A DNA stretch of 64,000 nucleotides from Streptomyces hygroscopicus subsp. hygroscopicus. Its GTDB lineage: Bacteria > Actinomycetota > Actinomycetes > Streptomycetales > Streptomycetaceae. A program made the translations under genes and the position numbers. Each line of letters opens with the position of its first letter. Positions within the stretch are counted from its first letter, which is position 1. The DNA lies in assembly GCF_030269125.1 (NCBI RefSeq), contig NZ_BSSM01000011.1:1-64000 (forward strand), in the 5' to 3' direction. This document shows, one piece after another, positions 18,261-27,643 of this stretch. The notes under the pieces were generated by a model that did no database searches, was not told the origin of the DNA, and saw only the letters and a program-made list of their open reading frames with translations.

Positions 18261-19487
18261 TTGAACGTGCGGCCGATATCGGGGGCGTCGGTGGCGAGGC
18301 GGCGGCGGCGCGCGGCAGGGGGGCTCATAGCCGGCTCCCTGGTGCTGTCGCTCGCGGCGTGCGGCGGTGGCGGTGGCGGTGGCAAGGGCGACGACGGCAA
18401 GGGCGCCGCGACCCAGCAGGGCCGCCCGTCCACCGCGGCCGTCAGCATCGCGCCCCAGTCCGGTGCCACGGGCGTCGACACCGACGGCGCCCTCAGAGTC
18501 AGCGCGGCCCGGGGCAGGTTGACCGAGGTCACCGTCAAGGACGGCAAGGGCGCGAAGGTCGACGGCAGCATCAGCGGCGACGGCTCCTCCTGGAAGCCGT
18601 CCGCGCACCTCGCCTCCGGCACCACGTACACGGTGCACGCGGTCGCCAAGGACACCGACGGCCGCGAGACCACCAAGGACTCCCGCTTCACCACCCTCAC
18701 CCCGAAGAGCACCTTCCTCGGGTACTTCACCCCCGAGGACGGCTCCACCGTCGGCGTCGGCATGCCGTTCTCCGTCAACTTCAGCCGGGGCATCACCCAT
18801 CCCGACGCCATCGAGAAGTCCATCAGGATCAAGACGGATCCGCCGGTCGACGTCGAGGGCCACTGGTTCGGCAACGACCGCCTCGACTTCCGCCCCGAGC
18901 ACTACTGGAAGTCCGGTACCAAGGTCACCGTGGACCTCGACCTCGACGGCGTCGAGGGCCGCGACGGCGTCTACGGCAAGCAGCACAAGACGGTGTCGTT
19001 CACCATCGGCCGCAGCCAGGTCTCCGTGGTGGACGCGAGCAAGCACACCATGCAGGTCACCCGCGACGGCAAGGTCATCAAGAACCTCCCGGTCACCACC
19101 GGCAAGCCCGGCTACGACACGTGGAACGGCCAGATGGTCATCAGCGAGAAGCTGTCCGTGACCCGGATGAACGGCGAGACGGTCGGCTACGGCGGCGAGT
19201 ACGACATCAAGGACGTCCCGCACGCCATGCGCCTGACCACCTCCGGCACCTTCGCCCACGGCAACTACTGGGGCGGCGGCGCCTTCGGCAACTACAACGC
19301 CAGCCACGGCTGCATCGGACTGCGCGACGTGAAGGGCGGCTACGACTCCTCGACGCCGGCCGCGTGGTTCTTCGACCACTCGATCCTCGGCGACGTGGTG
19401 GTCGTCAAGCACTCCCACGAGAAGACCGTGGACCCGGCGAACGGGTTCAACGGGTGGAACATGTCGTGGGCGGACTGGAAGAAGTAA
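18261..19487 (+). CDS. L,D-transpeptidase lipoprotein (second of tandem pair)
   Basis: This 408-residue paralogue of the preceding gene has an Arg-rich signal and lipobox LSLAAC (lipidated Cys 34). A Gly run follows, then two Ig-like domains and a YkuD domain with SHGCIGLRD (Cys 351). It ends with FNGWNMSWADWKK. The start is TTG at 18261, chosen because GAGGGGAG sits at the proper distance; a GTG six bases later is the alternative. It is separated from the first copy by 172 bases, so it may have its own promoter. Expected role is 3-3 cross-linking of peptidoglycan at the outer face of the membrane. Confidence 0.92.
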   Translation: MNVRPISGASVARRRRRAAGGLIAGSLVLSLAACGGGGGGGKGDDGKGAATQQGRPSTAAVSIAPQSGATGVDTDGALRVSAARGRLTEVTVKDGKGAKVDGSISGDGSSWKPSAHLASGTTYTVHAVAKDTDGRETTKDSRFTTLTPKSTFLGYFTPEDGSTVGVGMPFSVNFSRGITHPDAIEKSIRIKTDPPVDVEGHWFGNDRLDFRPEHYWKSGTKVTVDLDLDGVEGRDGVYGKQHKTVSFTIGRSQVSVVDASKHTMQVTRDGKVIKNLPVTTGKPGYDTWNGQMVISEKLSVTRMNGETVGYGGEYDIKDVPHAMRLTTSGTFAHGNYWGGGAFGNYNASHGCIGLRDVKGGYDSSTPAAWFFDHSILGDVVVVKHSHEKTVDPANGFNGWNMSWADWKK

Positions 19488-19570
19488 ACCCTTCGGGGCC
19501 TGAGGCACGCCCTGCGCGGCCCCGGAGAGGCAAGCCCTCCGGGGCCTGAGGCAGGCTTCGCGCGGTGCGC

Positions 19571-19603
19571 GGGCCCGGTGCTGTGACCTACGGCACCGGG
19601 CCC
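19571..19603 (+). terminator. Hairpin after the L,D-transpeptidase pair
   Basis: The arms GGGCCCGGTGC (19571-19581) and GCACCGGGCCC (19593-19603) are perfect 11-bp inverted repeats with an 11-base loop. They lie 84 bases past the stop and just ahead of the next gene's promoter. A direct repeat (ggggcctgaggca) flanks it upstream. Confidence 0.75.
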
Positions 19604-19634
19604 GCCGCCGTTAGTCGCCGTTAACCTGAACCGC

Positions 19635-20402
19635 ATGACCGTCACTCTTGATGTCGCCGAAGGCGTCGGCACGCTGCGTCTCGACCGCCCCCCGATGAAC
19701 GCGCTGGACGTCGCCACCCAGGACCGGCTGAGGGAACTCGCCGAGGAGGCCACGCGCCGCGACGACGTGCGCGCCGTGGTGATCTATGGCGGGGAGCGGG
19801 TGTTCGCGGCGGGCGCGGACATCAAGGAGATGCAGAACATGGACCACACCGCGATGGTCCTGCGCTCCCGCGGCCTCCAGGACGCGTTCACCGCCGTGGC
19901 CCGCATCCCCAAGCCCGTCGTCGCCGCCGTCACCGGCTACGCCCTCGGCGGCGGCTGCGAACTCGCCCTGTGCGCCGACTACCGCATCGCCGCCGACAAC
20001 GCCAAGCTCGGCCAGCCCGAGATCCTGCTCGGCCTGATCCCGGGCGCCGGCGGCACCCAGCGCCTGCCCCGCCTGGTCGGCCCCTCCAAGGCCAAGGACC
20101 TCATCTTCACCGGCCGCATGGTCAAGGCGGACGAGGCCCTCGCCATCGGCCTGGTGGACCGGGTCGTCCCGGCCGCCGAGGTCTACGAGCAGGCGCACGC
20201 CTGGGCCGCCAGGCTCGCGCAGGGCCCGGCCATCGCGCTGCGCGCCGCGAAGGAGGCCGTCGACACCGGTCTGGAGACCGACATCGACACCGGTCTCGCG
20301 GTCGAACGGAACTGGTTCGCGGGCCTGTTCGCCACCGAGGACCGTGAGCGCGGCATGCGCAGCTTCGTCGAGGAAGGACCGGGCAAGGCCAAGTTCCTTT
20401 AA
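19635..20402 (+). CDS. Enoyl-CoA hydratase/isomerase family protein
   Basis: This 255-residue crotonase-fold enzyme would hydrate or isomerise an acyl-CoA in the cytoplasm. The oxyanion-hole segments are visible (AAGADIKEM and GYALGGGCELALCADYRIA), as is the second catalytic region PEILLGLIPGAGGTQRLPR. A Glu lies in each expected helix, which favours true hydratase activity. The leader is unusual: no ribosome site precedes ATG 19635, and a TANNNT -10 box (TAACCT, 19622-19627) sits seven bases before it, so the message is probably leaderless. It follows a terminator and is likely monocistronic. Confidence 0.88.
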   Translation: MTVTLDVAEGVGTLRLDRPPMNALDVATQDRLRELAEEATRRDDVRAVVIYGGERVFAAGADIKEMQNMDHTAMVLRSRGLQDAFTAVARIPKPVVAAVTGYALGGGCELALCADYRIAADNAKLGQPEILLGLIPGAGGTQRLPRLVGPSKAKDLIFTGRMVKADEALAIGLVDRVVPAAEVYEQAHAWAARLAQGPAIALRAAKEAVDTGLETDIDTGLAVERNWFAGLFATEDRERGMRSFVEEGPGKAKFL

Positions 20403-20558
20403 TCCAGGCACGGGAGGACGCAAGGGGGTTGTTCCTGGGAATGAACTCCCTTGCGTACACCGGTAATTGACGTACCGTCGCGTCCGGGTCCCTCGTTGGG
20501 GCGGATTATGGGAGCCTTGAGGCACCCTTAAGTCTGTCCGGTCGAGGGAGCCCCGCGA

Positions 20559-21221
20559 TTGCCCGAAAGTGAGTCGTCCTCGCAGGTCAGCAGGGCCTTA
20601 CCGGCCAGTGACATGCCATCGGCATATGCCAACAGGTCGGCGTGGAACAGGGGCGTGCGGGGGGCGTATTCCTCTGGAACGGCCCCCAACGCGGCTCAGG
20701 ACGGCCATCATGGGGGCATGGCGGGGCTGGAGGGCATCGAGCAGCCGCGGGGACACAGCCGCGCGTCCGCGGCACGCTGGTCGCCCACGGTCGAGGACGA
20801 GCGGGCGCTCAAGGCGCTGGAACTGTTCGGCGATCCAGCGGAGCGGGAGGTGCAGCTGCCGTCCCGCCCGGAATCCGCCGCCACCGCCCGCCGCCTCGCC
20901 CAGGTCGTGGTCCTGCGCACCTGGCGGCTCACCCCCAAGCTGGCCGAGGATACGGTCCTGCTCGTGTCCGAACTGGTCGGCAACGCCGTACGGCACACCG
21001 GCGCCCGCGTCTTCGGCCTGCGCATGCGCTGCCGCCCCGGCTGGATGCGCGTCGAGGTCCGCGACCCCTCGCGGGGGCTGCCGTGCCTGATGCCGGTTCA
21101 GGAACTGGACGTCAGCGGCCGCGGGCTGTTCCTGATCGACAAGCTCTCCGACCGCTGGGGCGTGGACCTGCTGCCGCGCGGCAAGACGACGTGGTTCGAG
21201 ATGCGGGTGAACGAGCGGTAG
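20559..21221 (+). CDS. ATP-binding anti-sigma-factor-like protein (HATPase), TTA codon near start
   Basis: Residues about 100-220 form a histidine-kinase-like ATPase domain of the RsbW/SpoIIAB type. The N-box is SELVGNAVRHTG with Asn 142, and the G1 and G2 boxes appear as VEVRDPSRGLP and GRGLFLIDKLSDRWG. Such proteins in Streptomyces bind sigma factors or anti-anti-sigma factors. The first 60 residues are poorly ordered. The TTG at 20559 has GAGGGAG eight bases before it and would put a TTA codon at position 14 (20598-20600). The alternative ATG at 20718 would exclude it. I remember the S. coelicolor equivalent (SCO5460) being listed among TTA-containing genes, which favours the TTG start. 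Confidence 0.8.
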   Translation: MPESESSSQVSRALPASDMPSAYANRSAWNRGVRGAYSSGTAPNAAQDGHHGGMAGLEGIEQPRGHSRASAARWSPTVEDERALKALELFGDPAEREVQLPSRPESAATARRLAQVVVLRTWRLTPKLAEDTVLLVSELVGNAVRHTGARVFGLRMRCRPGWMRVEVRDPSRGLPCLMPVQELDVSGRGLFLIDKLSDRWGVDLLPRGKTTWFEMRVNER

Positions 21222-21288
21222 GGCGGGGCGCGACGCAAGATGCCCACTCTTCGGGTAATCCGCCCTTTTCTTACCTTTCGCCCTTTGA

Positions 21289-22089
21289 ATGGCGTGGGTG
21301 ACCACCACCAACCGTCGCGACGCGCTGCGCGCGGGTGCCGGGCTCGTCGCGGGCGGCGCGCTCGCCGCCGGGTGCGGTACGGGCTCGACCGCCCCGACCA
21401 CCGCCACCGCATCCCCCCTCGCCACCCCACCGGCCCCGTCCGCCCCCGTGAAGGCATCCCCCGCCCCGGCCCCCCGCGCCTACCCCGGACAGCCCGCCCA
21501 GATCACCCACGGCCCGCGCACCCGCCCCCGGGTCGCCCTCACCTTCCACGGCCAGGGCGACCCGGATCTCGCGCAGGCCCTGCTCACCACCGCGGAACAG
21601 CACGGCGCCCGCCTCACCGTGCTCGCCGTCGGCACCTGGCTGGACGAGCATCCCGGAATGGCCCGCCGCATCCTCGACGGCGGCCACGACCTCGGCAACC
21701 ACACCCAGCGGCACATCTCCGTCAACGACCTCGCCGAGGCCGACGCCCGCAAGGAGATCACCGACTGCGCCGACCGGCTCAGCCGGCTCACCGGCTCCAT
21801 CGGCACCTGGTTCCGTCCCTCCCGCGCGCCCACCGCCTCCGCACTCGTCGCCCGCCTGGCCCGCGGGGCCGGCTACCCGCACGTGCTGTCGTACGACGTC
21901 GACTCGCTCGACTACACCCGCCCCGGCGCCGCCGCCGTCACCCGCAAGGTCCTCTCGGAGGTGCGCGGGGGCTCGGTGGTGAGTTTGCATTTCGGGTACG
22001 AGGACACGGTCGCCGCCCTCCCTGACGTCCTTGAGGAACTCGACCGCCGCGAACTGCGCGCCGTCACCACCACGGAGCTGCTGAGCTGA
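21289..22089 (+). CDS. NodB-like (polysaccharide deacetylase fold) lipoprotein with altered active site
   Basis: The 266-residue protein has a twin-arginine-like start (TTTNRRDALRAG) and a lipobox LAAGC (Cys 29), so it should be anchored outside the membrane. After a Pro/Ala linker comes a NodB-type domain. The usual first motif TFDDGP reads TFHGQGDP (residues 85-92), so both aspartates that bind metal and act as base are missing. The second motif keeps its two histidines (NHTQRH, 138 and 142), and RPSRAP stands for the third. It is probably not a normal deacetylase; binding or a different hydrolysis is possible. The stop overlaps the next start (TGATG), implying joint function. No ribosome site precedes ATG 21289. 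Confidence 0.82.
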   Translation: MAWVTTTNRRDALRAGAGLVAGGALAAGCGTGSTAPTTATASPLATPPAPSAPVKASPAPAPRAYPGQPAQITHGPRTRPRVALTFHGQGDPDLAQALLTTAEQHGARLTVLAVGTWLDEHPGMARRILDGGHDLGNHTQRHISVNDLAEADARKEITDCADRLSRLTGSIGTWFRPSRAPTASALVARLARGAGYPHVLSYDVDSLDYTRPGAAAVTRKVLSEVRGGSVVSLHFGYEDTVAALPDVLEELDRRELRAVTTTELLS

Positions 22090-23276
22090 TGCGAACCACG
22101 AAAGCCGCCCGCCGGCTGGCCGCCGGTGCCGCCCTCACCGCGCTCGCCCTGGTGTCCGCGTGCAGCGGCCGGGCCGAGCACCGCGAGAACGAGGCCCTCG
22201 GCAGCAAACCGCCGGTCCAGCCGCAGGTGAACGAGGCGCGGGTGGACGTCCTGCCCGGCATGCCCCCGGTCGAGGACCCGGCGGACATCTACTCGGCGGA
22301 CCGTCCGGGCCGGTTCTCGCCGGTGGTCAGGGACTTCCCCTCCCGGGTGTACGTGCCCAACACCAACTCCGACACCGTCACCGTGATCGACCCCAGCACC
22401 TACAAGGTCATCGAGACCATCCCGGTGGGCCGCCAGCCCCAGCACGTCGTGCCCTCCTGGGACCTGAAGACCCTGTGGGTCAACAACGACCTCGGCAACA
22501 GCCTGACCCCGCTCGACCCGCGCACCGGGAAGGCGGGCAAGCCGGTCGACGTGCACGACCCGTACAACCTGTACTTCACGCCCGACGGCAAGTACGCGGT
22601 CGTCATGGCCTCCATGGACCGCCAGCTGGTGTTCCGCGACGCGCACACCATGAAGACGGTCAAGGCGCTACCGGTCAGCTGCTACGGCGTCAACCACGCC
22701 GACTTCTCCCGCGACGGCCGCTACTTCATCGTCTCCTGCGAGTTCAGCGGCGAGATCCTCAAGGTCGACACGGCGAGGATGCGGGTGGTCGGGCAGGAGA
22801 AACTGCCCGTGCACGGCTCCATGCCGCAGGACGTCAAGGTCTCCCCGGACGGCAAGCGGTTCTACATCGCCGACATGATGGCCAACGGGGTGTGGATCCT
22901 GGACGGCGACAGGTTCACCATGCCGACGCTCCTCTACACCGGCAAGGGCGCGCACGGTCTCTACGTCAGCCGCGACTCCCGGGAGATGTACATCTCCAAC
23001 CGGGGCGAGGGCACCATCTCCGTCTTCGACTTCGCCCGGAACAAGCTCACCAAGAAGTGGGAGCTGCCCGGCGGCGGCAGCCCCGACATGGGCGGCGTCT
23101 CCGCCGACGGCAAGGTCCTGTGGCTGTCCGGCCGCTACGACGCCGAGGTGTACGCCATCGACACCCGCACCGGCAAGGAACTGGCCCGCATCCCGGTCGG
23201 CAGCGGCCCGCACGGCCTCGCCGTCTACCCCCAGCCGGGCCGCTACTCACTGGGGCACACCGGCGTCTTCCGCTGA
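22089..23276 (+). CDS. YVTN-type beta-propeller lipoprotein
   Basis: This 395-residue lipoprotein has a lipobox LVSAC (Cys 25), a linker, and then a seven-bladed-propeller-like repeat region of the YVTN family. Blade motifs recur, such as VYVPNTNSDTVTVIDPSTYK, LWVNNDLGNSLTPLDP, FYIADMMANGVWILD, MYISNRGEGTISVFD and VYAIDTRTGKELARIPVG. Such propellers bind partners or ligands outside the cell; no enzymatic residue is evident. It begins inside the stop of the NodB-like gene (one-base overlap), so the two are translated together and probably act together on the cell surface. Its last 30 bases overlap the convergent acetyltransferase gene. Confidence 0.85.
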   Translation: MRTTKAARRLAAGAALTALALVSACSGRAEHRENEALGSKPPVQPQVNEARVDVLPGMPPVEDPADIYSADRPGRFSPVVRDFPSRVYVPNTNSDTVTVIDPSTYKVIETIPVGRQPQHVVPSWDLKTLWVNNDLGNSLTPLDPRTGKAGKPVDVHDPYNLYFTPDGKYAVVMASMDRQLVFRDAHTMKTVKALPVSCYGVNHADFSRDGRYFIVSCEFSGEILKVDTARMRVVGQEKLPVHGSMPQDVKVSPDGKRFYIADMMANGVWILDGDRFTMPTLLYTGKGAHGLYVSRDSREMYISNRGEGTISVFDFARNKLTKKWELPGGGSPDMGGVSADGKVLWLSGRYDAEVYAIDTRTGKELARIPVGSGPHGLAVYPQPGRYSLGHTGVFR

Positions 23277-23939
23277 GGCCGGGCCCGGGGGCGAGTCCGC
23301 GGCCGAGGCGGCGGGCCGAAGCAGCAGCTCCGCGCCGACGGCACGGAAACCGGCTGCCTGGAACGCCCGCAGACTCCGGGCGTTCCCCGGTGCCACCTGC
23401 GCCCACAGCGGCTCGTCGGCCAGTCTCCGGGCCGCGCCCGCCAGCAGCCGACCGAGGCCCTTCTCCCGGGCCCCCTCGTCCACCTCCACCGACACCTCCA
23501 GCCGCCCGGCCATCCCGCGCCCCATGACCAGCACCCCGCCCTCCGTCCGCCACGCGCGTACGTCGTCCCGGCGGCCGAGGGCGTACCGGATCCGCGGATG
23601 GCCGGCGTCCCGGATCTCCGTCAGCGCGGGCGGCGGCCCACCGGGGAGCGGGGCGCCCACCAGCAGCGCGTCCACCGTCTCCGAGCGCCGGCCGGTGCGC
23701 TCCAGCAGCGCGGCCAGGAAGCGCGGGTGCAGGGCGGCCGCCAGCGGATCGCAGTCCGGGCCGCGCAGCGCCTCGTACACCCACGCGGGGTCCTCGTCCG
23801 TGACGACGACGGAGTGCGCGGTGAACGCCAGTACGCCCGCGTCCCGCGGCGAGGGCTGCGGTACGACCGTCGTACTGCCGTCCGCCGCCGGGAACACGCC
23901 CCGGGCCGCACCGTCGAGAATGTCCCGCAAGGTCTCCAA
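23247..23939 (-). CDS. GNAT family N-acetyltransferase
   Basis: The 230-residue protein has an N-terminal part of unclear nature (LETLRDILDGAARGVFPAAD) and a C-terminal GNAT fold. The acetyl-CoA loop is DEGAREKGLGRLLAGAARRL and the closing segment is PGNARSLRAFQAAGFRAVG. The start is a TTG at 23939, because AAGGAG lies seven bases before it; upstream ATG codons in the same frame overlap the divergent MerR gene. It is divergent from that regulator with 49 bases between, so MerR may control it. The substrate is unknown. Confidence 0.8.
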   Translation of the reverse strand: METLRDILDGAARGVFPAADGSTTVVPQPSPRDAGVLAFTAHSVVVTDEDPAWVYEALRGPDCDPLAAALHPRFLAALLERTGRRSETVDALLVGAPLPGGPPPALTEIRDAGHPRIRYALGRRDDVRAWRTEGGVLVMGRGMAGRLEVSVEVDEGAREKGLGRLLAGAARRLADEPLWAQVAPGNARSLRAFQAAGFRAVGAELLLRPAASAADSPPGPASAEDAGVPQ

Positions 23940-23988
23940 GGCGCCGCTCCTTGAGTCTCCACCCACTGGAAGGCTCAGACTCCCAGAC

Positions 23989-24900
23989 ATGAACGACGAC
24001 GGCACCGCACTTCTCACCATCGGCGAGCTGGCGCGGGCCACCGGTCTGACCGTGCGCACCATCCGCTACTGGTCCGACGAGGGCGTGCTCGCCCCGGTGA
24101 CCCGCTCCGCGGGCGGCTACCGCCTGTACGACGCCACGGACGTCGCCCGCCTGGAGCTGATCCGGACCCTGCGTGAGCTTGGTCTCGGTCTGGACGACGT
24201 CCGGCGGGTGCTGGCGGGGGAGCGGACCGTGGCGGAGGTCGCGGCGACGCACGTCGCGGCGCTGGACGCGCAAATCAGGTCGCTGCGGGTGACCCGTGCG
24301 GTGCTGTCGTCCGTCGCGCGACGCGGCTCGACCGCGGAGGAGATGACCCTGATGAACAGACTGGCACGGCTGTCGGCGGCCGAACGGCAGCGGATCATGG
24401 CGGAGTTCGTGGCGGAGACCCTTGAGGGGCTGGACGCCGTGGACCCCGAGGTCCAGGAACGGATGCGCGCCACCACCGTCGACCTCGCGGACGACCCCAC
24501 GCCCGAACAGGTCGACGCGTGGGTGGAGTTGGCGGAGATGCTCCAGGACCCGGACTTCCGGGCGCAGATGCGCCGCGCGATGGAGTTCAACGCGGCGGAC
24601 GGGGCATCGGGGGAGGCGCGCGGCCGCTCCCTCTGGTTCGCCAAGCGCCTGGTGGAGCTGGTGGCCCCGGCCCGCGAGCGCGGCACCGCCCCCGGGTCGC
24701 CGGAGGCGGAGACGGTCCTGCGCGACCTCTTCGGCGACGCCGACATGGGCGCCGTACTCGACCGCATGACGGCAGGCTTCAACGACCGCGTCGCCCGCTA
24801 CCGTGAACTGGTCGCCATCGTCAACCGCACCCCGGCGCCGCCGCACGCCGAGGACTTCGCCTGGGTGGTCGCGGCACTCCGTGCCCGTGCGGACGGTTAA
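23989..24900 (+). CDS. MerR family transcriptional regulator
   Basis: The 303-residue protein begins with a MerR winged helix-turn-helix (LLTIGELARATGLTVRTIRYW, residues about 8-28, then GGYRLYD and RTLRELGLGLDDV). Instead of the short metal-binding tail of classic MerR it has a long C-terminal region of about 200 residues, possibly an effector domain with EQVDAWVELAEMLQDP. It has no Cys pattern, so metal sensing is unlikely. ATG 23989 opens directly after the divergent GNAT promoter, so the two share a short control region. Regulation of itself and of the GNAT gene is the simplest inference. Confidence 0.85.
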   Translation: MNDDGTALLTIGELARATGLTVRTIRYWSDEGVLAPVTRSAGGYRLYDATDVARLELIRTLRELGLGLDDVRRVLAGERTVAEVAATHVAALDAQIRSLRVTRAVLSSVARRGSTAEEMTLMNRLARLSAAERQRIMAEFVAETLEGLDAVDPEVQERMRATTVDLADDPTPEQVDAWVELAEMLQDPDFRAQMRRAMEFNAADGASGEARGRSLWFAKRLVELVAPARERGTAPGSPEAETVLRDLFGDADMGAVLDRMTAGFNDRVARYRELVAIVNRTPAPPHAEDFAWVVAALRARADG

Positions 24901-24959
24901 TCTGACCAGCGTCAGTACGCCAGCATGGCACGAGAAACACGAACAAAAGGGGCGGATCG

Positions 24960-25172
24960 GTGGCGGACATCGAGGAAGCACGCAAGCAGTTCCAGCGGAT
25001 CGACGCGAACGGTGACGGATTCATCACCGCCGCCGAGTTCAAGTCCGCCCTGGCCCAGGGGGGCGACTGGAACGTCACCGACGCGGTCGCGGAAGCCATC
25101 ATCAAGACCCGCGACCTCAACGGCGACCAGGTCCTGTCCTTCGACGAGTTCTGGACCTACCTGAACAAGTGA
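24960..25172 (+). CDS. EF-hand calcium-binding protein, 70 residues
   Basis: This small acidic protein is little more than two EF hands. The loops are DANGDGFITAAE (about 15-26) and DLNGDQVLSFDE (about 52-63). The first has the full set of ligands; the second has Gln at position 6, where Gly is usual, but keeps the Asp/Asn and final Glu. Small EF-hand proteins in S. coelicolor have been linked to calcium control of germination and aerial growth (CabC); I cannot tell from sequence whether this is the orthologue. GTG 24960 has AAAGGGG upstream. A hairpin follows 10 bases after the stop. Confidence 0.9.
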   Translation: MADIEEARKQFQRIDANGDGFITAAEFKSALAQGGDWNVTDAVAEAIIKTRDLNGDQVLSFDEFWTYLNK

Positions 25173-25181
25173 CCTGCCCGT

Positions 25182-25217
25182 CAGGGGTGCCCCTTCTTCC
25201 GGCAGCGGGCACCCCTG
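25182..25217. terminator. Bidirectional hairpin between EF-hand and GH25 genes
   Basis: CAGGGGTGCCC (25182-25192) and GGGCACCCCTG (25207-25217) are perfect 11-bp inverted arms with a 14-base loop. They lie between two convergent stops and can serve both genes. Confidence 0.8.
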
Positions 25218-25223
25218 CGTGCG

Positions 25224-25778
25224 TCACCCGGCCGCCCACTCCTTGAGCGCGGCCTCCGACGGGAAGTCGGCCAGGTCCTTGTCGTGGGGATCGCTCGCGT
25301 ACTGGTGGAAGCGCCACTTCGCCTTGATGCGGGGCTTGCCCGCGGTGACGTAGTCGGCGATCCAGAGACCGTCGCCCGCGTACGAGGTGCGGTCGATGTT
25401 CAGCCAGAAGTCCCGGTTGGTGTAGAGCACGACCCGGTTGTGCGGCCGCAGTTCTTTCAGCTTGCGGATGAAGATGTCCTTCTCCGCGTTGCCGGCGTGC
25501 GTGCCGTCGCTCGTGGTCTCCCAGTCGACGGCCAGGATGTCGCCGGCGCGTTCCGGGGCGTGCTGGAGGAAGTAGTCGGCCTGGGCCGTGAGGTTGCCCG
25601 GCCACAGGAAGTGGTAGAAGCCGACGACCAGCCCGGCGTCGCGGCCGGTCTTGGTCTGGGCGGCGAGGCGGGGGTTGACGTACGAACGGCCCTCGGTCGC
25701 CTTCATGAAGACGAAGGAGAGACCGTCCGTGTCATATGACGCGGACTGGAAGGAACTTACGTCGATGCCGTGGAGCAT
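25224..25778 (-). CDS. GH25 family (lysozyme-like) protein without signal peptide
   Basis: The 184-residue protein is a glycoside hydrolase family 25 barrel. It starts HGIDVSSFQ (catalytic-type Asp 6), continues FMKATEGRSYVNP and GFYHFLWPG, and has the acidic pair in LAVDWETTSD (Asp/Glu) and FHQYASDP near the end. Members cut the MurNAc-GlcNAc bond of peptidoglycan. It has no signal peptide or cell-wall anchor, so either it is exported by a non-classical path, acts in lysis, or is intracellular. ATG 25778 gives the complete family N terminus but has no good ribosome site. It converges on the EF-hand gene. Confidence 0.85.
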   Translation of the reverse strand: MLHGIDVSSFQSASYDTDGLSFVFMKATEGRSYVNPRLAAQTKTGRDAGLVVGFYHFLWPGNLTAQADYFLQHAPERAGDILAVDWETTSDGTHAGNAEKDIFIRKLKELRPHNRVVLYTNRDFWLNIDRTSYAGDGLWIADYVTAGKPRIKAKWRFHQYASDPHDKDLADFPSEAALKEWAAG

Positions 25779-26220
25779 GCAGGGTTAGTGCCCGCCGCAC
25801 GGCCCCCCGGAAACTTGCCCCCGGTCGCGGCGCGTTGACCGGGGCCGGAGAGCCACCGACGGTGGCACACGCTCGCGCCGGGGCGCGATGAACCCTACCG
25901 GCGAGGGAGGACGGCGCATGGGCGCGTTCACCGGCTCGCGCGCGATCTCCGGGCGCCGTTCCCTGTATCCGTTTCCGGCCACTCCCTCCTGATTCGCGTT
26001 GCGACGCGCGAGGGGCCGGTGTGATGCTCCCCGGCATGGCCGGCCAGGGGGACGGGATGGATGTGACGGCGGGGACACGTTGGCCAGCAGCCCTGACAAT
26101 TCGTGTTAGCCGAGAACCGTCTGACCGGTCTTGAGGCCGACCCGCAGCAGATGGTTCTCGCGGTCGCCCGCTACGGGATCATCCGGCGTGGGCTGGCCTC
26201 GTCGGGGGAGGGTCGTGGCC
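25779..26220. other. Intergenic stretch upstream of GH25 gene
   Basis: These 442 bases contain the GH25 promoter region and no gene I can defend. A 43-codon frame on the plus strand (GTG 26103 to the stop at 26234, second codon TTA, containing ADPQQMVLAVARYGIIRRGL) reads like real protein. It has no ribosome site and runs into the end of sdaA, so it is probably a remnant. Confidence 0.35.
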
Positions 26221-27588
<1,368 letters not shown>

Positions 27589-27607
27589 GGTCACTCCTTG
27601 GGGCAGA

Positions 27608-27637
27608 GGTGGGGCACTCTCCGTCGAGTGCCCCACC
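27608..27637 (-). terminator. Intra-operon hairpin between glyA and sdaA
   Basis: GGTGGGGCACTC (27608-27619) and GAGTGCCCCACC (27626-27637) are perfect 12-bp arms with a six-base loop. It lies seven bases past the glyA stop and 20 bases before the sdaA start. It could partly stop transcription or protect the upstream message, lowering sdaA expression relative to glyA. Confidence 0.75.
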
Positions 27638-27643
27638 AGGGAC

